A stretch of DNA of 64,000 nt from Cryptomeria japonica (GCF_030272615.1 NW_026729329.1:33001-97000); one strand, 5' to 3'; positions 1 through 11,707 are shown, counted from the first letter of the stretch. The notes: generated by a model not told the origin, from the letters alone. Translations and numbers: made by a program.

Positions 1-99
1 TAGAGAATTTAGATCATATGTAAATATCACTTCAAGAAGAGATTAAATTATAGTTGATAACTAGGATGAAACATGTTGTTATAGAATTTTAATAATGTT

Positions 100-2870
100 G
101 TGTTGGGTGAATATTTTGTCACCAGCGTACTATCAAAAATCAAGGTAATCATTACAGGAGAGTTAATGACGCCTTCTTTGCTGTATGGAAGTGCATTTTT
201 TATAAAGGCCTACAGAAGAGAAGAATATCAAAGGCCACTTACAGTAGGGCGTCTCATTTTGGGTGTGTATTTCTACAGTTTCCCACATTCACCTATATCT
301 GAATTGGATGTTTCTCAGGTGAGCCCTTCTTTCTTCCAAGGTTCCCTTCAGAAAAAATCATTCTTATGGAGCTGTGCAGACAACTGATTAATGTGCATGA
401 GAAACAATCACAAGCACATAAGACTGAACTGAAATTCCAAGAGTCAATTCGCAGGTATTTAGTACTAACCAACCCCAAGGCCAAAAATATGGAGGAGGAA
501 ATGCAGTGGAATACCATGAGAAGGTTCAAGGGCCGAACCGATTTTGATTTTCAGGGTATAAAAAGAAATCTCAAAAGGACTTACACTCATGTTTATAGGT
601 TTGAGGATGTTTGGGCGGATTTTCAAAATGAGGAGGATATAAGAAGGATGGATTTTAGCCACCTTACTCTAGAACAAATTGAAAATCTGGATCTAGCTAA
701 GATCCCAATGACTATGGAAGACACAGATGACATAGTGGAGCCTATTTATTACGAGAAGAAGATTGCAGACTACCCACTTCCACTTGTGCAATGGTCAAAG
801 ACGGAAAGAAAGTCCATTAAGCAGAGGATCTCTCCCATCTTAGAAAACACCAATGCTTGGTTGCTAAAAAAGAATCTCAGGATGAAACAGCTTCCCACTA
901 GTTCAGGAGATGATGAAAATAGTGATGGTCCATTGGGAAAGACAACAATGGCTGAAATGAGAACAGAGAGTAGGGCAGACTCACAAGCACTATCCTTAGC
1001 TCATGTGTTACAATCGAAAGGTAAAGGGACCAAAATCAAATTTACAGTTAAAGGGTCGAAGAAGGGTGAATCATCATCCGCACCACATGAAGCAGTGACG
1101 AAGGAGTTAGAACAACTGACTACCAGTGAAGCTGGAAAGGGAAAAGAGGTTGAAGAAGGTAAAATTCCTCAACAAGAGGAGGTACAGGCATAAGAAATAT
1201 CGTGCCCAGCTAAAGTTGACGCCCTGATTACCTCACAAGTAATGGTCTATTCTATTGACTCGGACTCTGACTCTGACCAAGAGGATGAAGATTTTAATGA
1301 GGATGGAGATCTAAGTATGGGCATGACGCAATCAAAGACCGCTGGTCAATTTTTTACAATAACCAACTTCTCTAATTTAGATGATATCCCTTCATCTACT
1401 TTTGAGTCTACCATGATAGATTTTAATGAAACTTTACAAAATGCACTTGCAGAACAGGTTTCGGTAGATTTACCCGCCACTACTACCACCATCACAACAA
1501 TTCCTCCATTGGTAAGTGCTGAAGTTACACTCACAGCACCCTTGACTCTCCCACGTGTAATTGAAGAGGTAGCAACAATAAATGTTCCACTAAATGCTTC
1601 AATATCAGCACCATCAGTAACACTCACAACTGCTCCAAGTTCTAGTCAACCTGCCCCTGAATCTTCGACCCCAAGTCAGCAAGGAGCTACTACTCCATCA
1701 TCCAATCTAGAACTATCCCCTTGGATGGAAGTAGTGGCCCCTAAGAGAAAAAAATAGTTAATATCTCTTGATGAATTTAACTTTGAACTTTTAGTTCCTC
1801 CAAAGCCTAAGGGAACAGAAAAGCCAAAGACAGTATCTCGGGTGGTTGTAGACCCAACTTCCAAGAGGAAATATGCTGAAGTTATGGTGCCATCATTAGA
1901 CAAGGACAAAGGCAACATACAATCAAAAGATTATACCATGCACCTTGTAGAGCCCGGGGTGGAAACACATGAGAGTGTGAAATTAGATTCTCAGATAGCC
2001 CTTCATTCTTTATTGAGAAGATTGGATCAAGAGAGGGATGAGAAAATTGTCTTGAAGCAAAAGTGTGAACAACTGACCAATGTCCTTTTAAAGGTAACAC
2101 AATCTTCTCAAGAGGTTGAACCTATAGGATCATCAATAGACACCAAAGCTCTCAAAAAGATTGAACATGTAGGAGCTAAAGGGCGGGTCATGGACGAATG
2201 GATCTCGTGGCTAAGGTTAGAAGGCTCTCATCTTCTAAGCTCAATAGTGGAACTATTATCTGATTATGAAGTGATCCAGAGTCGAATGCAAAGACTCAAA
2301 ACCTCTTTATCATAGGAAATTGAGGAAGTTGTGAAAAGCACTACCTTGTGGAGAAAAATGGAGGATTTCAGGATAGATGTCCTGGTTGAGAACAAGGTAA
2401 TTCACACAAGGGAGAAGTACATTCAAATCTTGTCATTATTGTCTCATAAACAGGAGATAATGAAGTTAATGATTGCAGAGCTGGACTGGGAGAAGAAAGA
2501 AGGTGACGACGAGATTCACCTTATTTTTTTAAAATTTGGTGATCTCCCTTGTTATTTATATGATAGCGATCAAAATCTCATCACTGCTGAAGTCGTCCCA
2601 CAGGAATTCCTTTCCTTAATGGACCAATGCACGTGATAGGATTTCTCACTTGATACCTTTGATAAACTATTAGAAATTTAGGTCAGCTTTGAAGTCCTCG
2701 CATCTATGTTGAAGGATGTTAAAAACAAACAGGTGAAGATTCAAGATGCAATGTCTCGCATCCAAATCATCACAAGTTCTACCTTGATGCTGAACGAAGC
2801 AAAGGTCAAAGCCATCCTTGCTAAATTCGAAGTTTTCCAAAAATCCAATGAAGAAGAGAATCAAGAATGA
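100..2870 (+). pseudogene. Decayed gag-like coiled-coil protein of element 1
   Basis: From 366 to 2870 one reading frame (about 835 codons) stays in register and is broken only by stops at 1191, 1755, 2313, 2634, 2637 and 2679; it ends at TGA 2868. Coding sequence before about 366 is in another frame (100-387), so a frameshift lies near 330-366. The order is a mixed N-terminal part, a Lys/Arg-rich part ending near 890 in RMKQL, an acidic serine-rich tract (910-1330), a Pro/Ser/Thr-rich linker (1440-1740) and heptad-like coiled coils (about 1980-2300 and 2690-2860). I see no zinc knuckle, protease, polymerase or membrane segment. I do not recognise the family. By layout it resembles the LTR-borne protein of element A (27303-31084), but without clear sequence identity. 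A structural Gag-like role is only inferred. Confidence 0.5.
101..130 (+). repeat. Left arm of a 30-bp inverted repeat
   Basis: These 30 bases are the reverse complement of 3761-3790 with two mismatches. They start TGTTGGGTG and contain ATATTTTGTCACCAGC. The arms bound a 3.69-kb unit that holds a long coiled-coil frame. The right arm is followed at once by a primer-binding-site-like sequence, so the arms could be the two ends of one very long LTR. I found no matching direct repeat outside the arms. Confidence 0.6.
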
Positions 2871-3028
2871 AGTACCCTCTTTTGGCACTATTTCTTCATG
2901 TAACTGCACCAATAGATGTTGTCAATTTTTGTGCAATTGCACATTTTCTTTATGTAGTAGTTATAGTAAAATGAGACTGTGCGGTTGAACAAGTTAACTA
3001 TGCCCACCTTTTTCTCAACATCTTTTCC

Positions 3029-3036
3029 TATATAAG
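3029..3036 (+). promoter_or_regulatory. TATA box of the element 1 LTR
   Basis: CTATATAAGG is a good plant TATA box, placed downstream of the long frame and about 750 bp before the presumed LTR end. It would drive the element's genomic RNA rather than the upstream frame. Confidence 0.5.
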
Positions 3037-3760
3037 GAGGACCTTTTTGTAAATATTTTTATCTTTTTCATGCTTAGCAAAAACTCTGCTGGTTTTTTAT
3101 CCGAATTAAGACTTTGGGCTTTTGTGGTGAAAATTCAATCAAACAAATAAAGAAAACGGTTTTGTTGATTGTAAACTTTGTGTTGTAACAAGAAAGTTGT
3201 TTATATTATTTAGTGTTCCTATGTCCATTGAATACATATTACCTTTACTTCTTTGATCTTTAAGATATTGCTACGTGGTTAGAGAGCTCTCAAATCTTGC
3301 CAATAGACTTTGTGCTCTTAGCATACTTGAGAAATCTGCTGATAAATTAAGTGACTTGTAGTAAGCTTTGTATTGTTGCGGTTATTTGTAGTTTAATGGA
3401 TTAGAAATCTATACTTGAAGACTTTGAGCTTTAAGCTAAGTTTCTAATTGTTTAATTTGTAACGATTAGTGTGAATTAGTGTTACCATAAAGGAGACTTT
3501 GTGTTGCTTAAAAGTAACTTTTTGTGTAGTTTGTTAGATTGATAGTTCTTTTCTTTAAGTATCTGAAGAGGTAGAGAAATTGTAACTAGGTGAAGGGAGA
3601 ATACATAAACTCTAAAAAAAGAGAGTTATATTGCCAACACCAACCCACAAATTTAATTTCTTATTAATTAGAGGAGAAATTTCATAGGGAACCTCCCCTT
3701 GATGAGAGGAGAGATTAATTTCTTAGCATAGCATTGTGTGAATTTTATGTTTTGTCATTA

Positions 3761-3790
3761 GTATGCTGGTGACAAAATATTCACCCAATA
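3761..3790 (+). repeat. Right arm of the 30-bp inverted repeat
   Basis: Reverse complement of 101-130 with 28 of 30 matches. It ends in CACCCAATA, directly before the primer-site-like sequence at 3797. Confidence 0.6.
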
Positions 3791-3796
3791 GTTTTT

Positions 3797-3814
3797 TGGT
3801 GACTCCGCTGGAGA
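3797..3814 (+). promoter_or_regulatory. Primer-binding site, tRNA-Arg type
   Basis: TGGTGACTCCGCTGGAGA differs at three of 18 positions from the complement of the 3' end of a plant tRNA-Arg(ACG). Tat/Ogre-type gypsy elements are known to use this primer. It lies six bases after the presumed LTR end. Confidence 0.6.
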
Positions 3815-3973
3815 GCGATGTGCAACCGGTTTGTCTTTTGGGTTGCAGTGCACTTTCATTGTAATTTCCATATTGTTGTTTTTCTTCAAATCATAATCTG
3901 GCTGATTGAAGTTACACTCATGGGCAACGATTAGCAGGAATTCTTGATCCTACTTTTGAATTATTGCAACGGT

Positions 3974-4198
3974 TTAGTTTTCCTTTTGTGACACCTCCAC
4001 GGACGCTTTCTCCCTTGCAGCGGACATGAAGTTTTCCTCCATCTGCATGGCGATCTCCCATACCAAGTGAGGCATCAAGTTTGCAAGTTTCAGTTGTTCC
4101 ACTTGCAAATCATTTTGTAATACCACCTTATAATCCATTAAGGATGGTCGTTGTTGGCCCTTGGGGCACTGCTTTTGGTCCTCTGAACCTGACCGCAC
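3974..4198 (-). CDS. Unrecognised 74-codon ORF fragment
   Basis: This small minus-strand frame is more GC-rich than its surroundings. It encodes a hydrophilic peptide with a methionine- and glutamate-rich C-terminal half (HLVWEIAMQMEEN). It ends almost exactly where element A sequence begins (about 4200), so its 5' part may have been cut off by the rearrangement that truncated A. No domain is recognisable. It could be a captured gene piece, a fragment of another element's frame, or chance. Confidence 0.2.
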   Translation of the reverse strand: MRSGSEDQKQCPKGQQRPSLMDYKVVLQNDLQVEQLKLANLMPHLVWEIAMQMEENFMSAAREKASVEVSQKEN

Positions 4199-4200
4199 CT

Positions 4201-6456
4201 TTGCAAGATTTTAAGAATGGTGTTTTTAGCACTCATTTCTATTGGTATTCATTGTAAATGCACATGTTCTTATTGACAATATTCAGGTGTCAATGCAGCT
4301 TTGGACTATGGACATGTCTTGGGATAGGCAGGAAACAAGTTTTGTCAAGTTTGATAATAGTTTTACTTCTAGACTGGGGCAGAGATTAACAGTGAATCCA
4401 CCAAGGATTCCCACGCAGCTGCATGATACTATTGAAAACTGTGCACAACTGGTGGGACATTATTCCTTATCCTGTTAGTACAGTTATCAGAGTTTACGGT
4501 TTCCCTAGCCAACCACATGTATTACCTTTTAATGTTCCTTTGAGGTTAGGTTTTGTTGAAGTACTATGGCAAATAGGTTGTATACATGATAAGGAGTTGA
4601 AGGGTAGAGGAAAAGGGACTATTTTCCCTGATTATACTGTCATCCCATACTTTGTGATTATGAAAGGGGGATATGTGCATTTTGACAAGCTTTTTGCATC
4701 ATATTATTTAGGAGTTATCATACCAGACATAGTGACCCAGGGGGGTTTTACAATATATTCAGGGGAAGAATAAAAGGAAGCCCATTGCCCCATGAGCATG
4801 ATTTCCCTAAGGATATAATAAGAAATGAATTTGATTTCAAGACTTGGGATTGGAGGAAGGAGAAATGGATATATTTTAGGAAGCTATGGACTATAGTACA
4901 GAAAATGGATCCCAGTTATGATCCAGTAAAGAACTTCACTCCATTTTCTGCTAAAGTAGATTTTGTCATGAACAATTTTGATGAGCTAGTTCTTGCATTG
5001 AAGGAAAAGAGAACCAAACTTGAGGAAGTTCATCACAAGAAAGTTGAGAAAATAAATGTGCAGCAACCTACACCCATCACACTAGAAGAAGAAGCCCTAA
5101 TTCATCATATGAGAATGAAACAACTAGGTTCACCTCCTCCTCCACCTCACAGAAAAAATGGGCTAGTAGAAGGTAGACCTAGCTATGTGCCTCCTCCAAA
5201 TGGTGGTGTTGTAATAAAAGGGTAAGAGAAGAAACAAGTAGTGAAGAGGAAAGTAGCCGAGATAGTGGAAGGTTGGTAAGAAGAAAAGGAAAGAAGATGA
5301 TGAAGATAGAGCCACCCCCAAAAGCACAAGTAAAACCTTTTAAAGGTGTTAAGATCATTGATCTTGAAGAATTAGACAAAACTCCTTCACCACCTCATGT
5401 GCATTTTCACCTCCAAGGCAAGTTGAAGAACAAAGAGAGGAGCAAAACATGGAGGAACAACGGGAGGAAGATACCATTGTAGTGAATAATACAAGAGGAG
5501 AAGCACTGAGAGAAAGGCCCAAAGGCTAGATAGATTTGATCAGGAAAATCAAGTTCAACTTCTTGAGCAGAGACAGATAGGAGTGTCTTCTTCAGTTCAT
5601 ACAATTGCATTAGTCCCATCAATGTCTAGGACTCCACCTATCTCACATGTAGATGCAGTAGCTCAATTCAACAGTGAGATTGGTGTTCCAACCATACCAT
5701 TAGTGCCATATGTTGATGAAGAGCCTGAACCCACTAGATTAACTGACCCGACAAGAGACAAAATTTTGGAGAAAGTCAATGCGTTGAAAAATAAGCTAAA
5801 GGAGTCAGAGGATCAGTCTGCCTATAAGAAGAGAGAGATAGTTTGCTCAGTGCTAACTCATTTGAATGAGAAGGTGGAAAATAGATTAAATATCATTCAT
5901 TCTTTATATTCTTTATTTTTTAATGCTATTCAAAATTTTGACAGAGATAAGGAAGCCGCAATCCCTTTGTTTACAAAATGGTTACAAAGAGGAAATGAAT
6001 TCAAAATAATTTCAATGGTTTCCAAATACCATGTTGAGAGACCACCCACACTTCAACCAACCTATTTGTTGGTAAAATCAATGCAGGAAGCTCAGATGCT
6101 GCCAGAAAATATAGAAAGAAAGATAATGGAGTTGATGAGAAGATTCACTAAGCTGAATGAAACACTTCTGCCAAGTATTGAAGATGAGAGGGGAAATTAA
6201 GCCTTTAGAATTTTGCAAATATGATTCGGAAAGAGTCATCAACACTCAAGTGGACTTGATTTGCGAGGAACTAGATACTAGCATGCTGGAGGACAACATC
6301 GACAAAATAATATGTACAAGAACATTCTTTGAATCTTTTGAAAGAGAGGTGAATCAAGTGGTAGTTAAGTATACTCCATACAGAGCAAAAGCTTATGAGA
6401 TTATGAATTTCAAATGGCCATCAGATGAAGAATATGGAGAATGGTGTAATACTTAA
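4201..6456 (+). pseudogene. LTR-borne gag-like protein of element A, left copy
   Basis: Open pieces at 4242-4478, 4423-4773, 4785-5225, 5273-5482, 5583-6200 and 6157-6456 follow the right copy (27303-31084) in order. They contain a globular part with GYVHFDKLFA, a proline run (SPPPPPH near 5130), an acidic and basic linker (about 5225-5400), a coiled-coil part (5750-6180) and a conserved C-terminus near NFKWPSDEEYGEW. The first 260 codons are missing because the copy is truncated at 4200; two further blocks are deleted and several frameshifts are present. No enzymatic motif or membrane span is seen. The family is unknown to me; a structural, Gag-like role is inferred from the coiled coil and the charged linkers. 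Confidence 0.5.
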
Positions 6457-6768
6457 ATGAAGAGTAAGGATTGCAAATAGTTATTTAGTTAACGGTTTGA
6501 TGTAATAGTCTAGCAAGCGGCCTTGTTTCTTTTCAATAGTTACTTTTTTGGATGTGGGCAACAAAAAGGTGGGCCTGTCTCAAATCTTCATTGACAACAA
6601 CAAAAAGGGATAAGTGCATAAAGTGTCAAGATGAATCAATTGGAAATATTTGGTATTGGTTGTGCCATTCCTTAAGGGAAATATTTTATAACAAAATTAT
6701 GGGTAACTGGTCATTTTTGAGTGGCAGGTGTGTCCTCTCACTCGTAGCTTGTTTGCTCCCTTATTTTT

Positions 6769-6775
6769 TATAAAA
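6769..6775 (+). promoter_or_regulatory. TATA box of the element A LTR, left copy
   Basis: TATAAAA lies about 300 bp after the stop of the coiled-coil frame. It is conserved in the right copy at 31384-31390, followed in both by GAATTCAAGGCCAAGAGA. It marks the LTR promoter downstream of the LTR-borne frame. Confidence 0.55.
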
Positions 6776-7417
6776 GCGAATTCAAGGCCAAGAGAGAGGG
6801 GTCTCAAATTGATCTTTGTACTTTGTTTTTCTAAAATTTAGAGTTATAGGTTCCTATAGCATGTTTTAGGTGAAGATGAGCAAGTTTTAAAGTCATTTAC
6901 AAAGCAATGAAAATCATTTAGTGTCAATTTTTGTACAGGTTCTTGAAGGAGTTATATGTAAATTATTTTGTGGCAAAAGATAGTTGATCAAGTCAATAAA
7001 ATATAATTTAAATTCATTTCTCCAGTGTGTATTTCTATCATATTTTGAATAAGTAGAATCAAGGATTTTTTCATTTGTTGCACTGTTGTGGTGTATGTAT
7101 TTTTTGTTCATGCTTCAATCTAAGGGGTCAATTAAATGCTTGAGTGGAATTGCACAGTGGTAGGGCTTATGCAGGGATTTTGATAAGTAGTTTGGATTGG
7201 GATTGAAGATGAGATATAATGTAAGGCAATACTATATTAGTTTTGGTGAAAATTTTGAGTATTGTACAAAGATTACAAATTCACCAAGGGATCACCCTCC
7301 CGAGTCTTCTAGAGCCCAAAGTGTACAAGGATTTGTAGATTCCTTTTCAATGTTGGTCCAAGTTCTTGAAGATATTGATAGTTGGAGTTGTCTTCTCCAT
7401 AGAAAATTTGAAGAATT

Positions 7418-8642
7418 TGTTAGGATAACTGGTGAACAACTGAGGGGGGGGTGTTGAATCAATTGTGAATAGATTATATTAATCAAACCACTTAATAACC
7501 TTTAACTGGAGCACATAAACATTGAATACTGAAATAGCAAAAAACAAATACTAGTAAGCAATAAAACTTAAGAATGAAACACAGAATTAACACAATGCAA
7601 CTATACCACATAACACCATGATTTGTACATGGAAAACCCAGGAAGGGAAAAACCATGGTGGGAAGCCTACCCACAGTCAAATAATACTTCTGCAAAAAGT
7701 ATGTGATACAATAAGGGGTCTACACATGTAGGAAGGCACACTGCCTAGAGTGTACTGCTCATTACAAAAGAGTCTCATTGACTATAGAGAGGTTATAACC
7801 ACCTCACGATCATTAGACAACAATCCAGAATAATGAGCTGCCAGAGATAGCATCTACCATGCCTGATTACAGTCTCGGTTAAGCTCAATATCAGAGGCCT
7901 TTGACCTCTTCCTTAAACCTGATTTGACCACCTATGATTGACCAAATCTCCTTCACATATGATATTGCATTTCACGACCATGACACTTATTTTATTCCCA
8001 TTCCATACCCTTTTATGATCTACAACCAGATCTTACATCATTTTATACAAACCCTAAGGCCTAAACCAATTAGGTCAGCCACCTAAAGATATTACAAGAA
8101 GATCATTGCATACATCCATATTACAATGATATTCCATGTCATCTTAAGACCAAAACAACCAATCCATAAATCATCTCGGTAATGTGTAGAGAATACATTA
8201 ACATGATACTGGTCCATAACCTAGATAGGCACTGAACCTAATCCGAGTCCACCATGCCAAAGCAATGTCTTCAAATAGTTGAGGCATGATCAGGGATCAC
8301 CTTCTACATCCTGAATTGCATCTAGAAGCCACACCAACACCACTTAACATTAGGTCAAAGATTCTCAATGAAAGCTCTGTCGGTTAAACCTTAAACCCAT
8401 ATCAGTAAGGGTTTACAAGAGTGTATGATAGAATTTGATCACCAAGTCAATACCAATTGACCAAAACATGCTCCAGAAACATGTAACACATAAAACCAAA
8501 CATGTCGAAAGTTTCCAACAGATAGTCCCTTCTATTGGTAACACTAGATCTTCTACCGGTAACCAAAACCATAACAGCTAGTGTTGACATCAATGACAAA
8601 ACATCAATGCAACACATAATCAATTCATCCATATTGCCAACA
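7418..8642 (-). repeat. 3' LTR of C1
   Basis: 1225 bp, reading TGTTAGGATAACTGG at the left and CATATTGCCAACA at the right on the plus strand. It aligns along its length with 13295-14546. A TATA-like TTTATAC (minus-strand GTATAAAA) lies near 8043. Confidence 0.85.
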
Positions 8643-8900
8643 ATCTCCCCCTTTGGCATTGATGGCAACACTAGATGTGAAAAACATCTAAGTACCAAGA
8701 AATGCCAAACAAGTCTCCCCCTGTGGAAGACAAACAACAATTTCCTGAATATCAATAACTCTTCTCCTGTGAATAATATCTCTGAATTTATTTTTCACAT
8801 CACTATTTGTCCCCCTTTGACATCAATGCCAGAAATATAACAAAAATATCAAAGTAAGAATATAAACCTCTAAATCTCAAAGCTGACTACTCCCCATAAG
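8643..8900 (-). promoter_or_regulatory. Multiple polypurine tracts of C1
   Basis: On the minus strand, AAAGGGGGAGAT abuts the LTR at 8643-8655. Related G-rich purine runs recur near 8715, 8810 and 8890. Repeated tracts of this kind before the 3' LTR are a described feature of Sirevirus copia elements, in which they prime plus-strand DNA synthesis. Confidence 0.7.
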
Positions 8901-9070
8901 TAGTAGCACCACTCATTAGTGTTGAAATGAATAATATCTCTGATAATTCATGTCGGACTGATGCCAAACTGCATCAATGAAGTCTCTTCCGGAGGGGCAT
9001 AAACCCCTAACCTATCTCTCAAATACTCAAATGATTCCTTAGACAGTGGTTTAGTGAATATATCTACAAT

Positions 9071-9480
9071 CTACTCTTTAGTGTTCACATAAACCAGTTT
9101 GACTTCTTTTTCTTCTACCCTTTCCTTCAGAAAGTTATATTTTATTGATATGTGCTTAGTCTTAGAGTGAAATATTGGATTCTTAGACATGTCAATAGCT
9201 ACAAAGTTATCACAATAGATAACTATCGGTTCACTATAATTTACCTTGATGCCCTTCAACATTTGCTTCATCCACAAGACTTGAGTGCAATTAGTTGTTG
9301 CTGCAACATATTTAGCTTTTGCAGTAGATAAAGAAATGCATGACTATTCTTTGCTGATCCATGAAACCAATTTATTTCCAAGAAAGAAATCTCCACCAGA
9401 AGTGCTCTTCATGTCATCAGTATCTCCTTCCCAATTTGAATTTGTATATGCACATAAAGTGAAGTCATCATCTCTATAAT
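9071..9480 (-). pseudogene. C1 RNase H domain
   Basis: The ORF at 9071-9277 gives the C-terminal copia RNase H, including IVIYCDNFVAI and HSKTKHISIKYNFLKERVE. The upstream part to about 9480 is recognisable but in broken frames. The domain would degrade the RNA strand during reverse transcription. Sequence before 9071 is non-coding and leads into the polypurine tracts. Confidence 0.7.
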
Positions 9481-9528
9481 ACCACAAGTCATTTTCCTGT
9501 TGTTCCTTGTAAAAACAGAATATCCTCT

Positions 9529-10795
9529 TTATTGCACATTGATGATTTTCTTTAGGATTACTTTGATATCTTGAAACAATACATTTATAATATCTAGTCT
9601 AATCTGAGTTAGATATAACAAGCCACCTATCATAGACTTATACCTTGTCGAATTTACCAGTGTAGATGTATCTTTAATAGATAGTTTCTCACTAGTCACC
9701 ATAGGAGTACTTACTGGTTTGGAATTATCCATACCAAACTTCTTCAACAATTCTCTCAGATACTTAGTTTGATAGATAAAAATGCCTTTGTTAGTTTGAG
9801 TAATCTGTAAACCTAAGAAAAATCTTATCTCACCAATCATGGACATTTCAAATTCATTCTTCATATTATTAGAGAATTCCATGCATAATTTATGATATCA
9901 TCAACAAATACTTAAATAATCAGAATATCATCAGCAGTGATCTTATAATATAAATTACTATCGGCACTGCCTTTAGTAAAACCAAGCTTCAAAAGATATT
10001 TATCCAACCTTAAATACCAAGCTCTAGGAACTTGTTTCAATCCATATAAATCTTTTCTCAATATGCAAACCATATCTTTATCATTTGTCAGTGAAAATCC
10101 ATCAGGTTGCTCAATTTATACTTCTTCCTTAAGTTCTCCATTTAAAAATGTACATTTTACATCCATTTGATAGACCTGATAGTTCTTATCAGCTGCATAA
10201 GCAAGAAATAGTCTAACAACTTCAAATCTAGCTACAGGTGTAAATGTCTCACCATAATCAATTCCTTCCATTTGAGAATATCCTTTACAAACCAATCTAG
10301 CCTTGTTTCTTACAACTTGACCATCCTTATTTAGTTTATTCCTAAAAACCCATTAACATTCTTATTTTTAGGTCGGGGAACTAAAGTCCAAGTCTCATTC
10401 TTCTCTATCTGATCTAACTCATCTTCCATAGCCTTTAACAAATGTTTATCTTTACAAGCTTCAATAACAAGTGCCGATTCAATTTGAGAAATAAGACATA
10501 CCTCTTCATTTTCCAGTCTTCTTCTTGCCATAACTCCCTTGTTCCTATCTCCAATGATTTGATCTTCAGAATGATTTAACCTTACATAACTTGGTGTCTT
10601 CTGAACTTTAGGTTCACTACTCTAATCATCAGTCATAGTTGATTTTTCTGATTGTGTTGGTGTAACTATCTCGGTTTCCTATACTGGTTGAGGCATTGTC
10701 GGTTCAGCTATGATCATTTCCACTGTCGGTAACCTGTCATATGATATAGATTGATTTTTTTATTGCTCGTCCACTTTCACATTAGCGCTCTCCAC
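9529..10795 (-). pseudogene. C1 reverse transcriptase
   Basis: Pieces at 10331-10531 (start of the domain, [20 protein letters not shown]) and 9529-9882 (MIGEIRFFLGLQITQ) frame the copia reverse transcriptase. Between them the frame shifts several times. The catalytic region near 9890-9960 reads VFVDD, where most elements have YVDD, with a stop just before it. The same domain in C2 (48326-49290) is a clear homologue. Part of the linker to integrase lies at 10560-10795. Confidence 0.75.
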
Positions 10796-10801
10796 AATTT
10801 T

Positions 10802-11698
10802 CTACAATCCTTTGTTATAAAATCTATATGCTTTGCTTTGAATTGAATATCGAAGAAATATCCCTTCATCACATCTAGGATCAAATTTCCCAATTAAATC
10901 ATCCCTTTTGATATAACATTTACTACCAAATTTTTTGAAATATTTAACAATAGGTGTATGTCCAAACCATAATTCATAAGGGGTCTTACCGATTTCACCT
11001 TTGATGTGAACTATGTTGAATGTGTAGAGTGTTGTACTCACTGCTTCTCTCCAGTAGATGTGAGGCAATCTGGCTTCCATAATTATAGATCTTGCTGCAT
11101 CCAAAATGGTTATATTCTTCCTTTCCACTACTCCATTTTGCTGAGGAGTTTGAGATGCAGATAATTGTCTCCTAATTCTATTTGTCTCATAATAACTATT
11201 AAATTCATGAGAAGTGAACTCACCGCCTTGATCTGATCTTAGACATTTGATTTTCAATCCAGTTTTTGTTTCTACCTTAGCTTTAAAGATCTTGAATTTC
11301 TCAAAAGATGCAGACTTCTCCCTTAGAAAAGTCACCCACATCATCCTAGAATAATCATCAATTATCAGCATGAAATATCTATCACCTTGAAAGCTTCTAA
11401 TCCTTGTTGGACCACATAAGTCAGTGTGAATCAAATCAAGTACATCATTTGATTTATCATGTATGAAATATCTATCACCATGAAAGCTTCTAATCCTTGT
11501 TGGACCACATAAGTCAGTGTGAATCAAATCAAGTACATCATTTGATTTATCATGTATGCTCTTAAAAGAAGTTATAACTTGCTTTCCCAATTGACATTCC
11601 TTACATATTGGATTGTGAGGCTTCATAATCATAGGTATATCTCTAACTACCTTTGTTGAACTGATCTTAACAATACACTCAAAATTAACATGACACAA
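10802..11698 (-). CDS. C1 GAG-pre-integrase and integrase core, open
   Basis: This is the longest open frame in the window (298 codons). It starts in the GAG-pre-integrase region (KECQLGKQV), then has the DDE core: aspartate in MLIIDDYSR, aspartate in LRSDQGGEF, glutamate in QNGVVERKN. It ends in the copia integrase C-terminal part (GSKCYIKRDDLIGKFD). It would join element cDNA to target DNA. A 93-bp in-frame tandem duplication (11371-11556) repeats 31 residues including LIHTDLCGPTRIRSF, just before the first catalytic Asp. The duplication keeps the frame but would probably distort the fold. Confidence 0.85.
   Translation of the reverse strand: MCHVNFECIVKISSTKVVRDIPMIMKPHNPICKECQLGKQVITSFKSIHDKSNDVLDLIHTDLCGPTRIRSFHGDRYFIHDKSNDVLDLIHTDLCGPTRIRSFQGDRYFMLIIDDYSRMMWVTFLREKSASFEKFKIFKAKVETKTGLKIKCLRSDQGGEFTSHEFNSYYETNRIRRQLSASQTPQQNGVVERKNITILDAARSIIMEARLPHIYWREAVSTTLYTFNIVHIKGEIGKTPYELWFGHTPIVKYFKKFGSKCYIKRDDLIGKFDPRCDEGIFLRYSIQSKAYRFYNKGL
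11371..11556 (-). repeat. 93-bp tandem duplication inside C1 integrase
   Basis: 11371-11463 and 11464-11556 are nearly identical; one difference is CACCTTG against CACCATG. The unit is 31 codons and stays in frame. C2 has a single copy at the same place (near 47460-47560), so the duplication is private to C1. Confidence 0.9.
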
Positions 11699-11707
11699 CC
11701 TCTTATC

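Larger units (their letters stand above)
2871..3790 (+). mobile_element. Non-coding 3' part of the element 1 LTR
   Basis: This AT-rich, gene-free stretch follows the coiled-coil frame. It carries a TATA box at 3029 and ends in the right inverted-repeat arm (ACCCAATA), with a primer-site-like sequence six bases later. That is the usual order of promoter, R/U5, LTR end and primer site. The terminal dinucleotide is TA rather than CA, which may be a mutation. Assigning it to an LTR is inference from this order; no second copy is in the window. Confidence 0.5.

Noticed and set aside
101-3790. A TIR-type DNA transposon bounded by the 30-bp inverted repeat
   Set aside because: There is no direct duplication outside the arms and no transposase, and a primer-site sequence adjoins the right arm. 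LTR ends fit better.
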